A stretch of DNA of 64,000 nucleotides from Azospirillum brasilense (lineage in GTDB: Bacteria; Pseudomonadota; Alphaproteobacteria; Azospirillales; Azospirillaceae): the NCBI RefSeq assembly GCF_022023855.1, contig NZ_CP059450.1, forward strand, positions 1,537,001-1,601,000. The letters run 5' to 3'. The translations under genes and the position numbers were made by a program. The notes below the pieces were generated by a model that searched no databases, was not told where the DNA came from, and saw only the letters and a list, made by a program, of their open reading frames with translations. Below, piece after piece: positions 8,342 through 19,167 of this stretch (positions are counted from its first letter, which is position 1; each line of letters starts with the position of its first letter).

Positions 8342-10399
8342 GTGCTGAAAAATCTCTCCCTGACCGCCAAACTGTCCCTGCTGAACGTGCTGGGGCTGTT
8401 CATCCTGGCCATCGTGCTGACGCTGGCATCCAGCCAGGTGCTGAGCGACCGCAGCGCCGCTTCCGCGCAGGAGCAGCGGGAGCGCAGCATGGCGCTGGCC
8501 CACATGCTGCTGAAGCAGAACGGCGCCGACTACAGCCTGCGCGACGGCGCGCTTTACGTCGGATCGGTGCGGATCGACGGCGACACCCGCATGGTCGACC
8601 AGATCCGCGAACTGACCGGCGGTGCGGCCACGGTGTTCCGCGGCGACACCCGCGTCGCCACCACCGTGCAGAACCCCGACGGCAGCCGGGCCAACGGCAC
8701 GAAGCTGGGCGCCGGGCCGGTCTTCGACAGCGTCATCACGCAGCGCAAGCCCTACCGCGGCGAGGCCGACATCCTGGGCGAGCGCTACTTCACCTCATAC
8801 GACCCGCTGCTCGACGCCTCCGGCTCGGTGGTCGGCGTGCTGTTCGTCGGGCTGAAGCGGGCCGACGTGATGAGGGTGGTGGACGAGGTGGAGCGCACCA
8901 TCCTGGTGGTGGCGCCGCTGGTCACGCTGGCCTTCGGTCTGGTCAGCTTCTTCCTGGTCCGCCGCCAGATGGGCGCGGTGCGGGCGATGAGCGCGACCAT
9001 GCACGACCTGGCCGCCGACAAGCTGGACGTCGCCGTTCCCGGCCTCGACCGCGGCGACGAGATCGGGCAGATGGCCCAGGCGGTGCAGGTGTTCAAGGAC
9101 AACGCCATCCAGAAGAAGGCGATGGACGAGGCCGAGCGCGCCCGCCTGGAGGCCGAACGCCGCGCCGACGAGGCGCAGCGCGCCCGCGAGACGGCAATCG
9201 GCGAGGAGATCGCCGCGCTGATCGACGGCGTGTCGCAGGGCGACCTGTCGCGCCGCCTCGATCTGACCGGCAAGGACGGCTTCTACAAGACCATGTCGGC
9301 GGGCATCAACCGCCTGACCGACACGGTGGAGGCGGTCATCGCCGACCTCGGCGCGGTGCTCAGCGCGCTTGCCCAGGGCGACCTCAACAAGCGGGTGCAG
9401 CGCGATTACGAGGGGGCCTTCCAGACGCTGAAGACCGATGTCAACGCCACCTCCGCCAAGCTGTCGGAGATCGTCGGCCAGATCACCCAGGCGGCGGACA
9501 CCATCGCCTCGGCGGCGGGCGAGGTCTCCATCGGCTCCTCCGACCTCGCGGAGCGGACGGAGCAGCAGGCCTCCTCGCTGGAGGAGACGGCGGCGAGCAT
9601 GGAGGAGCTGGGCGCCACGGTGCGTTCCAACGCCGACAACGCCCAGCGCGCCAACGGCATGGCCGCCGACGCCCGCACCGCCGCGGAGTCGGGTGGGACG
9701 GTGGCGGACTCGGCCATCGACGCGATGAAGCGCATCGAGGCGTCGAGCCGCAAGATCACCGACATCATCGGGGTGATCGACGAGATCGCCTTCCAGACCA
9801 ACCTGCTGGCGCTGAACGCGGCGGTGGAGGCGGCGCGGGCCGGCGACGCCGGGCGCGGCTTCGCCGTGGTGGCCCAGGAGGTGCGCAACCTCGCCCAGCG
9901 CTCCGCCCAGGCGTCCAAGGAGATCAAGGGGCTGATCCTCGACAGCGACGCCCAGGTGAAGGACGGGGTGGAGCTGGTCAAGAAGGCCGGCGACGCGCTG
10001 GAGGGCATCGTGTCGGGCGTCCAGCAGGTCGCCGGGCTGATCGCCGAGATGGCCTCCGCCTCCTCGGAGCAGGCGGCGGCGCTCGACGAGATCAACGCCA
10101 CCGTCTCGCAGATGGACGAGATGACCCAGAAGAACGCTGCGCTCGTCGAGGAAACCACCGCCGCCGCGCAGGCCATGGCCGGTCAGGCCAACGACCTGAA
10201 GGGGCTGATCGGCTTCTTCAAGCTGGACCCGCGGGCCGTGCCGGTCGCCGCTCCGACCACCGTTGCGGCTCCGCGGCACGTCATCCCGGCGCCACGCCCG
10301 GCCCGCGCTGCGACCAAACCGGCGGCCCGCGCGGTGGCCCATTCGGGCGCCGCGCTCAAGCGCAACGTCAGCGAGGACGACGACTGGAAGGAGTTCTGA
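8342..10399 (+). CDS. methyl-accepting chemotaxis protein with Cache sensor domain
   Basis: A 685-residue chemoreceptor. TM1 is at about 12-32 (LLNVLGLFILAIVLTLA). A periplasmic single-Cache-like domain spans about 35-185, with the family's GxVVGVLFVGLK end. TM2 is at about 188-212, and a HAMP follows with GDEIGQMAQAVQVFKDN. A second HAMP-like segment lies at about 290-370 (two GDL-containing blocks). The signalling domain contains the conserved hairpin tip IDEIAFQTNLLALNAAVEAA. The C-terminus is a linker ending DDDWKEF, resembling CheR/CheB-tethering tails. The GTG start has AGGG 6 nt upstream. The divergent ABC gene is 244 bp away; that gap holds a short palindrome (8281-8295) but no gene. 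Confidence 0.93.
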   Translation: MLKNLSLTAKLSLLNVLGLFILAIVLTLASSQVLSDRSAASAQEQRERSMALAHMLLKQNGADYSLRDGALYVGSVRIDGDTRMVDQIRELTGGAATVFRGDTRVATTVQNPDGSRANGTKLGAGPVFDSVITQRKPYRGEADILGERYFTSYDPLLDASGSVVGVLFVGLKRADVMRVVDEVERTILVVAPLVTLAFGLVSFFLVRRQMGAVRAMSATMHDLAADKLDVAVPGLDRGDEIGQMAQAVQVFKDNAIQKKAMDEAERARLEAERRADEAQRARETAIGEEIAALIDGVSQGDLSRRLDLTGKDGFYKTMSAGINRLTDTVEAVIADLGAVLSALAQGDLNKRVQRDYEGAFQTLKTDVNATSAKLSEIVGQITQAADTIASAAGEVSIGSSDLAERTEQQASSLEETAASMEELGATVRSNADNAQRANGMAADARTAAESGGTVADSAIDAMKRIEASSRKITDIIGVIDEIAFQTNLLALNAAVEAARAGDAGRGFAVVAQEVRNLAQRSAQASKEIKGLILDSDAQVKDGVELVKKAGDALEGIVSGVQQVAGLIAEMASASSEQAAALDEINATVSQMDEMTQKNAALVEETTAAAQAMAGQANDLKGLIGFFKLDPRAVPVAAPTTVAAPRHVIPAPRPARAATKPAARAVAHSGAALKRNVSEDDDWKEF

Positions 10400-10414
10400 G
10401 GGGAGGGGCGGCCT

Positions 10415-10517
10415 TACCCCCACCCCGGCCCTCCCCCGCTAACGCAGGGGAGGGAGATGATTGCGCAGCGGCGGCAGTCCCCTCCCCTGCGCAGCGGGGG
10501 AGGGTTAGGGTGGGGGC
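10415..10517. repeat. nested palindromic intergenic repeat, copy A
   Basis: Two inverted cores (CCCGCTaACGCAGGGG and CCCCTGCGCAGCGGGG type) are flanked by outer arms acccccacc and GGGTTAGGGTGGGGG. The whole can fold into one long stem or two hairpins. It sits between the convergent 3' ends of the chemoreceptor and the lipoprotein gene. The same element recurs at 20028-20146 and 56502-56606. Confidence 0.85.
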
Positions 10518-10535
10518 AAGCCCTACCCCCCCGCC

Positions 10536-10997
10536 TCAATTCGCGATCGGCGTTGCCTCGATCTTGCGGCGCGGCGCGGCCTTGATCGAGGGGCCGGCGT
10601 TGTCCTCCGGCTTGGCGACGGTGGTGCTGGTCCCACGAGCGGTCTGGACGGGCGCGCTGCCGCGCAGGCGCAGCAGATGCATTCGCACATAGGCGGTCGA
10701 GCCAACCGCCTGCACCGCCACCCAGTCGGTGCCGCGGGCGCGGCCCAGAACCTTCAAAGGCTGGCCGGGCGGGAAGGTGGCGATGATGGGCGCGCCGTTG
10801 CTCGGCTGCGACCGCAGCGCGGTGGTCTTGTCGGTTTCCCACTCGCCGGAGACGGCATCGAGCCCAGCCGGGGAGGCGCTGGCGGTCCCCTGCACCACGG
10901 GCGCGCGGTTGGTCCGCTCGCCCGTCTGGCAGGCGGTCAGCATCACCGCGCAGGTCACGGCGAGGGAGACGGGAACGAGGCGCAGGCGTCTGGTCAT
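10536..10997 (-). CDS. SH3-domain lipoprotein of unknown function
   Basis: About 153 residues. The signal sequence MTRRLRLVPVSLAVTCAVML ends in a lipobox-like LTAC, so Cys near residue 23 should be lipidated. Residues about 45-105 resemble a bacterial SH3 domain (TTALRSQPSNGAPIIATFPP, GTDWVAVQ, STAYVRMHLL), as in cell-wall-associated proteins. The C-terminal 45 residues are basic and disordered. The start is taken at ATG 10997; a GTG directly before it (11000) is equally possible. The gene stands alone: azlD ends 134 bp upstream on the same strand. Confidence 0.7.
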   Translation of the reverse strand: MTRRLRLVPVSLAVTCAVMLTACQTGERTNRAPVVQGTASASPAGLDAVSGEWETDKTTALRSQPSNGAPIIATFPPGQPLKVLGRARGTDWVAVQAVGSTAYVRMHLLRLRGSAPVQTARGTSTTVAKPEDNAGPSIKAAPRRKIEATPIAN

Positions 10998-11131
10998 CAC
11001 GGACTCTGTCGGGTAGCCCTTTCGATCGGGCGACCATACAGGATGCGCCCCCACCCGCGCCACCGCGCCGCGGCAGAACGGCTATGCACTGTTTGTGGCA
11101 GGAAAGTGGCGCCAGCCTTTACGCCCACCCC

Positions 11132-11470
11132 CTAGGCGAGGACGCCCAGCTGCCAGGCGAAGAAGACGCCCAGCGCCACGGCGATCGTGAGAAGCTGCTT
11201 GCCCGTCACCACGCAGGCGAGCACGGCGGCCAGCGCGCCGACCAGCTGCGGGTTCCTCCAGGTCAGCTCCAGCCCCTCCCCGTTGGGAGACAGGATCATC
11301 GGCACGATGATGGCGGTCAGCACCGTCACCGGGACGAAGCCCAGCGCCTGCTTCAGCAGCGGCGGGAAGACCACCCGGTCGCCCAGCACGAACAGCGCCG
11401 CCTTCACGAAGACGGTGACCGCCGCCATACCCAGGATCATGACGGTGTTGGTCAGGACGGTCCCGGTCAT
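11132..11470 (-). CDS. azlD: AzlD family branched-chain amino acid exporter small subunit
   Basis: A 112-residue protein with four hydrophobic helices, including a late LVGALAAVLACVVTGKQLLT. This fits AzlD, the small partner of the AzlC permease (E. coli YgaH/YgaZ pair exports L-valine). Its ATG overlaps the azlC stop in an ATGA, indicating translational coupling. The start lies inside a longer open frame that is a shadow of azlC. Confidence 0.87.
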   Translation of the reverse strand: MTGTVLTNTVMILGMAAVTVFVKAALFVLGDRVVFPPLLKQALGFVPVTVLTAIIVPMILSPNGEGLELTWRNPQLVGALAAVLACVVTGKQLLTIAVALGVFFAWQLGVLA

Positions 11471-12195
11471 GCCGCCTCCTCCTCCCGCCGCCCGGCCTCC
11501 AGCCCGCCGGAGCGCCAGCGCTGCAAGGCCATCCCCACCGCCACCCCGGCCACCACGGCTGCCATCAGCCCCAGCTTGTAGGGCACGTCCTGTCCCAGAT
11601 AGGCCACGGCGCCCGCCGCCACCGCCGCCGCGAAGTTGGACAGGCTGGCGAGCTGGGGGACGACGATGGCGATGAAGGTGGCGACCATCGCGAAGTCCAG
11701 GCCCAGCGACTGGAGCTGCGGGAAGGCCGCGCCGAACAGCAGGCCGACCAGGGTCCAGAACTGCCAGTTCGCGTACATCGAAAGGCAGGAGCCCAGGAAG
11801 TACCAATGCCCGAGCGGCGCCCGCGGATGCCGGGCGTAATAGCCGGCCATCACCGCGAAGGTCTCGTCCGTCAGGAAGAAACCCAGCGTCCAGCGCCAGC
11901 GCGCCGGCAGATGGGCGACGTGCGGCAGCAGCGTGGCGGCGTAGAGGGCGTGCCGCAGGTTCACGATCAGGGTGGTCAGCCAGATCACCGCCAGCCCGGC
12001 GTGCCCAGCCACCAGACCCAGCGCGATGAACTGGCTGGACCCCGCATAGACCGACAGGGACATGAGCTGCCCCTGCCACGCCGCCAGCGGCCCGGCGGCC
12101 ACCAGCGTGCCGAAGATCACCCCGAAGGGCGCCGCGCCGATGACCATCGGCAGGGTGTCGCGGGCGCCGGCGGCAAAGCTGGATCGTCTGGTCAT
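11467..12195 (-). CDS. azlC: AzlC family branched-chain amino acid exporter large subunit
   Basis: A 242-residue AzlC-family membrane protein. Diagnostic blocks are GAAPFGVIFGTLV, SLSVYAGSSQFIALGLV, NLRHALYAA and FLTDETFAV. With AzlD it forms a two-subunit exporter of valine and related amino acids; substrate here is not determined. It is first in a two-gene operon, overlapping azlD by 4 bp. The 225 bp upstream, to the divergent dioxygenase gene, shows no recognisable gene. Confidence 0.93.
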   Translation of the reverse strand: MTRRSSFAAGARDTLPMVIGAAPFGVIFGTLVAAGPLAAWQGQLMSLSVYAGSSQFIALGLVAGHAGLAVIWLTTLIVNLRHALYAATLLPHVAHLPARWRWTLGFFLTDETFAVMAGYYARHPRAPLGHWYFLGSCLSMYANWQFWTLVGLLFGAAFPQLQSLGLDFAMVATFIAIVVPQLASLSNFAAAVAAGAVAYLGQDVPYKLGLMAAVVAGVAVGMALQRWRSGGLEAGRREEEAA

Positions 12196-12420
12196 GATCG
12201 CTCTGATGCGTCTTCTTGAACCGTTCCTTGGAACAGCGTCGGGTCGCGGACCATAGCGCTGCGACCGGCGCCCCGCCCGCCTTTTATTGTCCGGGAGACA
12301 AGTCCATCCACCCCACCCCGCGCAAAATGCCGCATGCGAACGAGCGATGAAAATTTCCCGTAATTAGGGTACTTATTCGTGATTTTCGCACCTGCCGCAT
12401 CTGCCGGGGAGCCCGTTCGC

Positions 12421-13308
12421 GTGAAGGTACCGTTCAACAACAAGGCACGTTGGATCGACGACGTTGTCTGGCATCAGATCCCGCGTCTGAAGATCGAGCC
12501 GCGGCGCAAGCTCGCCGCGTCGCTGGTCGCGCCCTTCCGGCCCCGCACCCCCGGCTTCGCGCCGTCCGAACAGGCGTTGAGCCTCAAAACCCAGTTGGAG
12601 ACGCGCGGCTACACCGACGCCTTCCGCCTGATGACCGACGAGCAGGTCGCGGCGATGCGGCGCTATTTCGAGGAGCAGCCCTGCTTCGATGGCGGCCACC
12701 GGCAATATGGCTCCTTCACCATCGACAAGGTGCCGTCACCGGATATCCAGATGGCCCGCTATGTGGAGGAGCAGTTCCTGGCCGCGCCCCACCTGCTGGA
12801 CACCATCAACCACCCGCTCGTCCTGGAGGTCGCGGAGGCGTTCCACGGCTGCAAGCCGACCATCGACGGCATGTCGGTGTGGTGGTCGCTGGCCCGGCCC
12901 AACCCGCGGATCAGCACCCAGAACTACCACCGGGACTACAACCAGGTCCGTCATTTCAAGATGTTCCTGTACCTGACGGACACCGACATGGGCGGCGGGC
13001 CGCACATCTACGTCCCGGCCTCCCAGCACGGGCAGGAACTTCTGGAGCGGCGCAATCATTCCGATGCCGAGGTCGAGGCGGTCTACGGCGCGTCGGCGCC
13101 CGTCGCGCTGACCGGACGGGCGGGCGACTGCTTCCTGGCCGACAACATCGGGATGCACAAGGCTCTCCAGCCGACGCACAGCGACCGGCTGATCGTCGTC
13201 ACCGAATACACGCTGCTGCGCAACCGCTTCGGCCCGCTCCAGCCGGTGCTGCCGAATCCGGACCACCGTTACGACCCCTACGTCAACCGGGTCTATCTGC
13301 GGAGTTAA
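12421..13308 (+). CDS. phytanoyl-CoA dioxygenase-like (PhyH fold) Fe(II)/2-oxoglutarate oxygenase
   Basis: About 295 residues. The 2-His-1-carboxylate signature appears as NYHRDYNQVRHFKMFLYL (HxD) and a distal histidine in DNIGMHKALQPTHSDRLIVV, whose arginine would bind 2-oxoglutarate. This supports a PhyH-type oxygenase, but the substrate is unknown and no biosynthetic neighbours help. GTG 12421 is chosen for GGGGAG 9 nt upstream; GTG 12379 is an alternative with weaker AGGG, giving 309 residues. It is flanked by unrelated genes and looks monocistronic. Confidence 0.75.
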   Translation: MKVPFNNKARWIDDVVWHQIPRLKIEPRRKLAASLVAPFRPRTPGFAPSEQALSLKTQLETRGYTDAFRLMTDEQVAAMRRYFEEQPCFDGGHRQYGSFTIDKVPSPDIQMARYVEEQFLAAPHLLDTINHPLVLEVAEAFHGCKPTIDGMSVWWSLARPNPRISTQNYHRDYNQVRHFKMFLYLTDTDMGGGPHIYVPASQHGQELLERRNHSDAEVEAVYGASAPVALTGRAGDCFLADNIGMHKALQPTHSDRLIVVTEYTLLRNRFGPLQPVLPNPDHRYDPYVNRVYLRS

Positions 13309-13377
13309 CGATTCCGATGGGGCTGGTGTGCCGGGGGAGGGCTTTCCATCCGCCCGGCTTTCCGGCACGCTGGTCCC

Positions 13378-14037
13378 ATGAAACCCGATTCCTGCTTCGA
13401 GTTTCCCGTCCACACGGCGGGGGAACGTGCGGCGGACGCGGTCATCCACGCCATCGGCGTGATCGCCGGCCTGATCGGCGCGTCCTGGCTGCTGGTCGTG
13501 ACGGCGGGCCATGCCTCCGCGACCGAGATGATGTCGCTGGTCGCCTACGGCGCCGGTCTGGTCGGCATGCTGAGCGCGTCGGCCGCCTACAACATGTCCC
13601 CGCCGGGCCGGCGCAAGGCGGTGCTGCGGCGGGTCGACCACGCGATGATCTATGTGATGATCGCCGGCAGCTACACCCCCTTCACCCTGAACCGTCTGGA
13701 CGGCGCCGCGGGAATCCCGCTGGGCGTCGCGGTGTGGGTGGTGGCGCTGGGCGGGGTGGCGCTGAAGCTGTTCGCCTCCTGGCGGTACGAACGGCTGGGC
13801 TTCGTGCTCTATCTCGGGCTCGGCTGGGCCATCCTGTCGGTGGCCGAACCGCTGTGGCGGTCGCTGTCGCCGACCACGCTGCTTCTGCTGGCGGTCGGCG
13901 GGGTGGTCTACACGGTAGGGGCCTTCATCCACACGCTGGACCGCCTGCCCTACAACATCCCGGTCTGGCACGCGCTGGTCGTGGTGGCGGCCTCCTGCCA
14001 CTTCGCCGCGGTGGCGCGGGAATTCGCGGTAACGTGA
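13378..14037 (+). CDS. hemolysin III / TrhA family membrane protein (PAQR superfamily)
   Basis: A 219-residue seven-helix membrane protein. Conserved features are the HAIGVIAGLIG start, SASAAYNM, VDHAMIYVMIAGSYTPF, GWAILS and the late VGAFIHTLDR and WHALVVVAASCHF, whose His and Asp residues form the PAQR metal site. In E. coli, TrhA affects membrane fluidity homeostasis; true haemolysin activity is doubtful. It converges with clpB, with a hairpin between. Confidence 0.88.
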   Translation: MKPDSCFEFPVHTAGERAADAVIHAIGVIAGLIGASWLLVVTAGHASATEMMSLVAYGAGLVGMLSASAAYNMSPPGRRKAVLRRVDHAMIYVMIAGSYTPFTLNRLDGAAGIPLGVAVWVVALGGVALKLFASWRYERLGFVLYLGLGWAILSVAEPLWRSLSPTTLLLLAVGGVVYTVGAFIHTLDRLPYNIPVWHALVVVAASCHFAAVAREFAVT

Positions 14038-14044
14038 CGAACGA

Positions 14045-14064
14045 GGGGCCTCGCGAAAGGCCCC
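14045..14064. terminator. hairpin between convergent trhA-like gene and clpB
   Basis: GGGGCC and GGCCCC pair around an 8-nt loop in the 40-bp gap between converging stop codons. No U-tract is present on either strand, so termination strength is uncertain. Confidence 0.4.
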
Positions 14065-14077
14065 CCCGCCTGCATCA

Positions 14078-16708
<2,631 letters not shown>

Positions 16709-16801
16709 GTTGTGCTCCCTTCATCGCCGACCGTCCGCGAGGCAGCCCGGTCAGTCCGATCCACGTTACCAGTGCGATCCGCAAGGATGCATGCGTCGCC
16801 G

Positions 16802-16832
16802 TAGATGTGGGAGAGGCCCATCCGTATGCAAG
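16802..16832 (-). promoter_or_regulatory. candidate RpoH (sigma-32) promoter of clpB
   Basis: Minus strand CTTGCA (from 16832) followed after about 18 nt by CCACATCTA resembles the alphaproteobacterial RpoH pattern CTTG-N17/18-CYTATNT. It is placed upstream of clpB, a classical heat-shock gene. The match is moderate and rests on pattern only. Confidence 0.35.
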
Positions 16833-16925
16833 ACCCCCCGGTACGCGTGGTTATTGCTTTTGTCGGACCCGCGCCGAAAGGGTGGCTTTCCGCGGCCCGC
16901 CGGAAAGGGCTAGGGTTTGGCGCCA

Positions 16926-17489
16926 ATGCCACGGACTCCCGCCTTCATGACGGCCACGCCCACCAGCACTCCGCGCGACCCTTCGCCCAAGGCCCTGCGG
17001 CCCGCCCTGACCACCCCCCTGATGCGGCTGGCTTGGCACGGCCGCAACATGTGGCATTGGGTGGCGCGACCGCTGACCATGGGGGTGCGGGGGATCATCC
17101 TGGACGACTCGGACCCTGGGGGCGGCACGGCCTCGGTCCTGCTGATCCGCCACAGCTATGTCGGCGGCTGGCATTTTCCGGGCGGCGGAGTCGGAAAAGG
17201 GGAGTCCCTGGTGGAGGCCATGCGCCGCGAGGTGCGGGAGGAGGTCGGGTTGACCGTCGAGAGCGGCCCGCAGCCCTTCGGCGTCTACGCCCGCTTCCGG
17301 CACGGGGCGAGCGACCATGTGGCGGTCTTCGTCGCGCGCGGATGGTCGGGAACGCTCCAGGCCGACGGGGTGGAGATCCTGGAGGCGCGCTTCTTCCCGC
17401 TGGACCGGTTGCCGGAGGACACCTCCCCCGCGACGCGGCGGCGAATTGCCGAGTTCCAGGGTCGGGAGCCTTTGGCCGAGCGCTGGTGA
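16926..17489 (+). CDS. Nudix hydrolase
   Basis: About 187 residues. The Nudix box GX5EX7REVXEEXGL is complete at residues 87-109 (G87, E93, R101-E102, E105-E106, G108). Before it, GWHFPGGG is the usual lead-in. Nudix enzymes cleave nucleoside diphosphates linked to another moiety; the substrate cannot be told. The N-terminal about 50 residues are basic and unusual. The start is uncertain: ATG 16926 is used, with TTG 16917 and ATG 16947 as alternatives. It is followed 57 bp later by the MOSC gene on the same strand. Confidence 0.82.
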   Translation: MPRTPAFMTATPTSTPRDPSPKALRPALTTPLMRLAWHGRNMWHWVARPLTMGVRGIILDDSDPGGGTASVLLIRHSYVGGWHFPGGGVGKGESLVEAMRREVREEVGLTVESGPQPFGVYARFRHGASDHVAVFVARGWSGTLQADGVEILEARFFPLDRLPEDTSPATRRRIAEFQGREPLAERW

Positions 17490-17546
17490 CGGTTTTCGAT
17501 TGCGACGGTTGACAGAAGCGAACCGGTCCCACCATTGTGCGATGCA

Positions 17547-18341
17547 ATGCTCGCGACCGTCGCCGCCATACGCCGCTACCCCGTGAAGGGGCTGAGCGGC
17601 CAGGATCTTCCCGCCGTTGACCTCGTCACCGGCCAACCCATCCCCTTTGACCGGCGCTTCGGCCTGCTGCACGGCCCGGCCGCCCTGAGCCCGGACGTCG
17701 AGGGCTGGCGCCCCAACGAGGATTTCTTCACGCTCGACCGGAACGAGAAGCTGGCGCTGCTCGATTCCGAGTTCGACGAGGCCACCCAGTCGCTGATCAT
17801 CCGGCGCGGCGGCAAGCAGGTGTCGCGCGGGCGTCTGGACCAGCCGATGGGCCGGATGCTGGTGGAGCAGTTCTTCGCCGCCTATCTGGCCGGCGCGGCC
17901 CCCGGCCTGCCCAAGCTGGCCGAGGCCAGGAATCCGGCGCAGGGTGGCGGTTTTTCCTTCACCGACCGGGAAGAGGCCGCGGTCTCCATCCTCAATCTCG
18001 CCAGTGTGCGCGATCTGGAGGAGCGGGTGGCCAAGCAGCCGGTCGATCCGCGGCGCTTTCGCGCCAACCTGATGATCGACGGGCTGGAGCCCTGGGTGGA
18101 ACGCCAGTGGATCGGCGCGCTGCTGACCGTCGGCGACGTCACCCTGCGCATCTGCGACCACAAGGATTGCCGGCCTTCCAGCGAGGTCAACCCGGCGACC
18201 GGCGCGCGCGACCTCAACACGCTCCCCATTCTGGAGCGCGGTTACGACCACACGCAGTGCGGCGTCTATGCCCGGGTGGTGCATGGGGGCCGGATCGCGG
18301 TGGGCGACCCAGTGGCGCTGGCCGAAGACCTGCCGGCCTGA
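17547..18341 (+). CDS. MOSC domain protein (YcbX-like)
   Basis: About 264 residues. An N-terminal beta-barrel domain starts ATVAAIRRYPVKGLSGQ, typical of MOSC_N. A MOSC core follows with VDPRRFRANLMIDGLEPW, VGDVTLRICDHKDCR and a late GVYARVVHGGRIAVGD. MOSC proteins bind molybdenum cofactor; YcbX/mARC members reduce N-hydroxylated compounds. The conserved cysteine that would ligate molybdenum is probably one of those in ICDHKDC. ATG 17547 is preferred over TTG 17535. Its end faces DUF4167, with a strong hairpin between. Confidence 0.82.
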   Translation: MLATVAAIRRYPVKGLSGQDLPAVDLVTGQPIPFDRRFGLLHGPAALSPDVEGWRPNEDFFTLDRNEKLALLDSEFDEATQSLIIRRGGKQVSRGRLDQPMGRMLVEQFFAAYLAGAAPGLPKLAEARNPAQGGGFSFTDREEAAVSILNLASVRDLEERVAKQPVDPRRFRANLMIDGLEPWVERQWIGALLTVGDVTLRICDHKDCRPSSEVNPATGARDLNTLPILERGYDHTQCGVYARVVHGGRIAVGDPVALAEDLPA

Positions 18342-18381
18342 AAACGCGTCGGACCTGAAACTCACCAGATCGGAAACCAGC

Positions 18382-18417
18382 CAGTCCTGAAACCGGAACT
18401 CTCCGGCCTCAGGACTG
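18382..18417. terminator. bidirectional hairpin between MOSC and DUF4167 genes
   Basis: Perfect 9-bp arms CAGTCCTGA / TCAGGACTG enclose an inner CCGG...CCGG stem. It lies between converging genes and can serve both strands; no strong U-run follows. Confidence 0.55.
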
Positions 18418-18436
18418 ACGGTTATCAGACGGACTG

Positions 18437-18880
18437 TCAGGCGCTCAGCGGGGTGCGCTCGTCGGCGACGCTGTCGGACTCGTCGCCCATCTCGCCGCCA
18501 TCCTCGTCCTCTGCCGAACCGCCCATGCTGGGCTGCGGGCCGAGGCCCGCGGCGCCGACGTTGCCGCGCTGGCGGTTCTCGGATTCCTGGATCTGGTTGA
18601 TGATGCGGAAATAGTGCTCCGCATGCTGAAGGTAGTTTTCCGCCTGGACGCGGTCGCCGGACGAGGAGGCGTCACGGGCCAGCGCCAGATACTTTTCATG
18701 GACCTGCCACGCGTTGCCGCGGATGCGCACGTCCGGACCATTGCTGTCGAAGGTCTGGTGACGCAGCGGAACGTTCTGCCGGCGGTTACCACCGCCACCA
18801 CCGCCGCCGCCGCCACCTCCGCCACCACCGCCGCCGTTGCCACGACCGCGCGAGCGCCTGGAGTTCGGTCCTTGTCTCAT
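18437..18880 (-). CDS. DUF4167 domain protein with 16-glycine tract
   Basis: A 147-residue protein starting MRQGPNSRRSRGRGN, then 16 consecutive glycines (18793-18840), then the DUF4167 core: DSNGPDVRIRGNAWQVHEKY and SGDRVQAENYLQHAEHYFRI. The acidic tail is disordered. DUF4167 proteins are alphaproteobacterial, basic and Gly-rich at the N-terminus, and resemble RNA-binding proteins, but the function is unknown. The position after prmC is conserved in the class. A 287-bp spacer separates it from prmC and shows no other gene. Confidence 0.88.
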   Translation of the reverse strand: MRQGPNSRRSRGRGNGGGGGGGGGGGGGGGGNRRQNVPLRHQTFDSNGPDVRIRGNAWQVHEKYLALARDASSSGDRVQAENYLQHAEHYFRIINQIQESENRQRGNVGAAGLGPQPSMGGSAEDEDGGEMGDESDSVADERTPLSA

Positions 18881-19167
18881 TTGGCTCTTATGGCCCCATG
18901 TAAGAGAAGTGCAATCCCGCGAACGCCCTGGCTGACCATCCGGTCGCCGGGCCCGCCGCGGAACCAACCGCGGATGGGTCGCAGGGATCAAATCGACGCG
19001 CCCAACCGATCAACCGGTCTGCCTTCTCGGACGTCCGCCCAACCGCGCGGGGTTTCCGGAGGCCATGGGTACGCCCTGGGATGATCGTCCCCGGGCCATC
19101 GTCGTCCTTGCACCCTACTGGGGACCGCGCGTCAATCCAACCTTTTTTTTGGGGGGATGGGGCGAAA

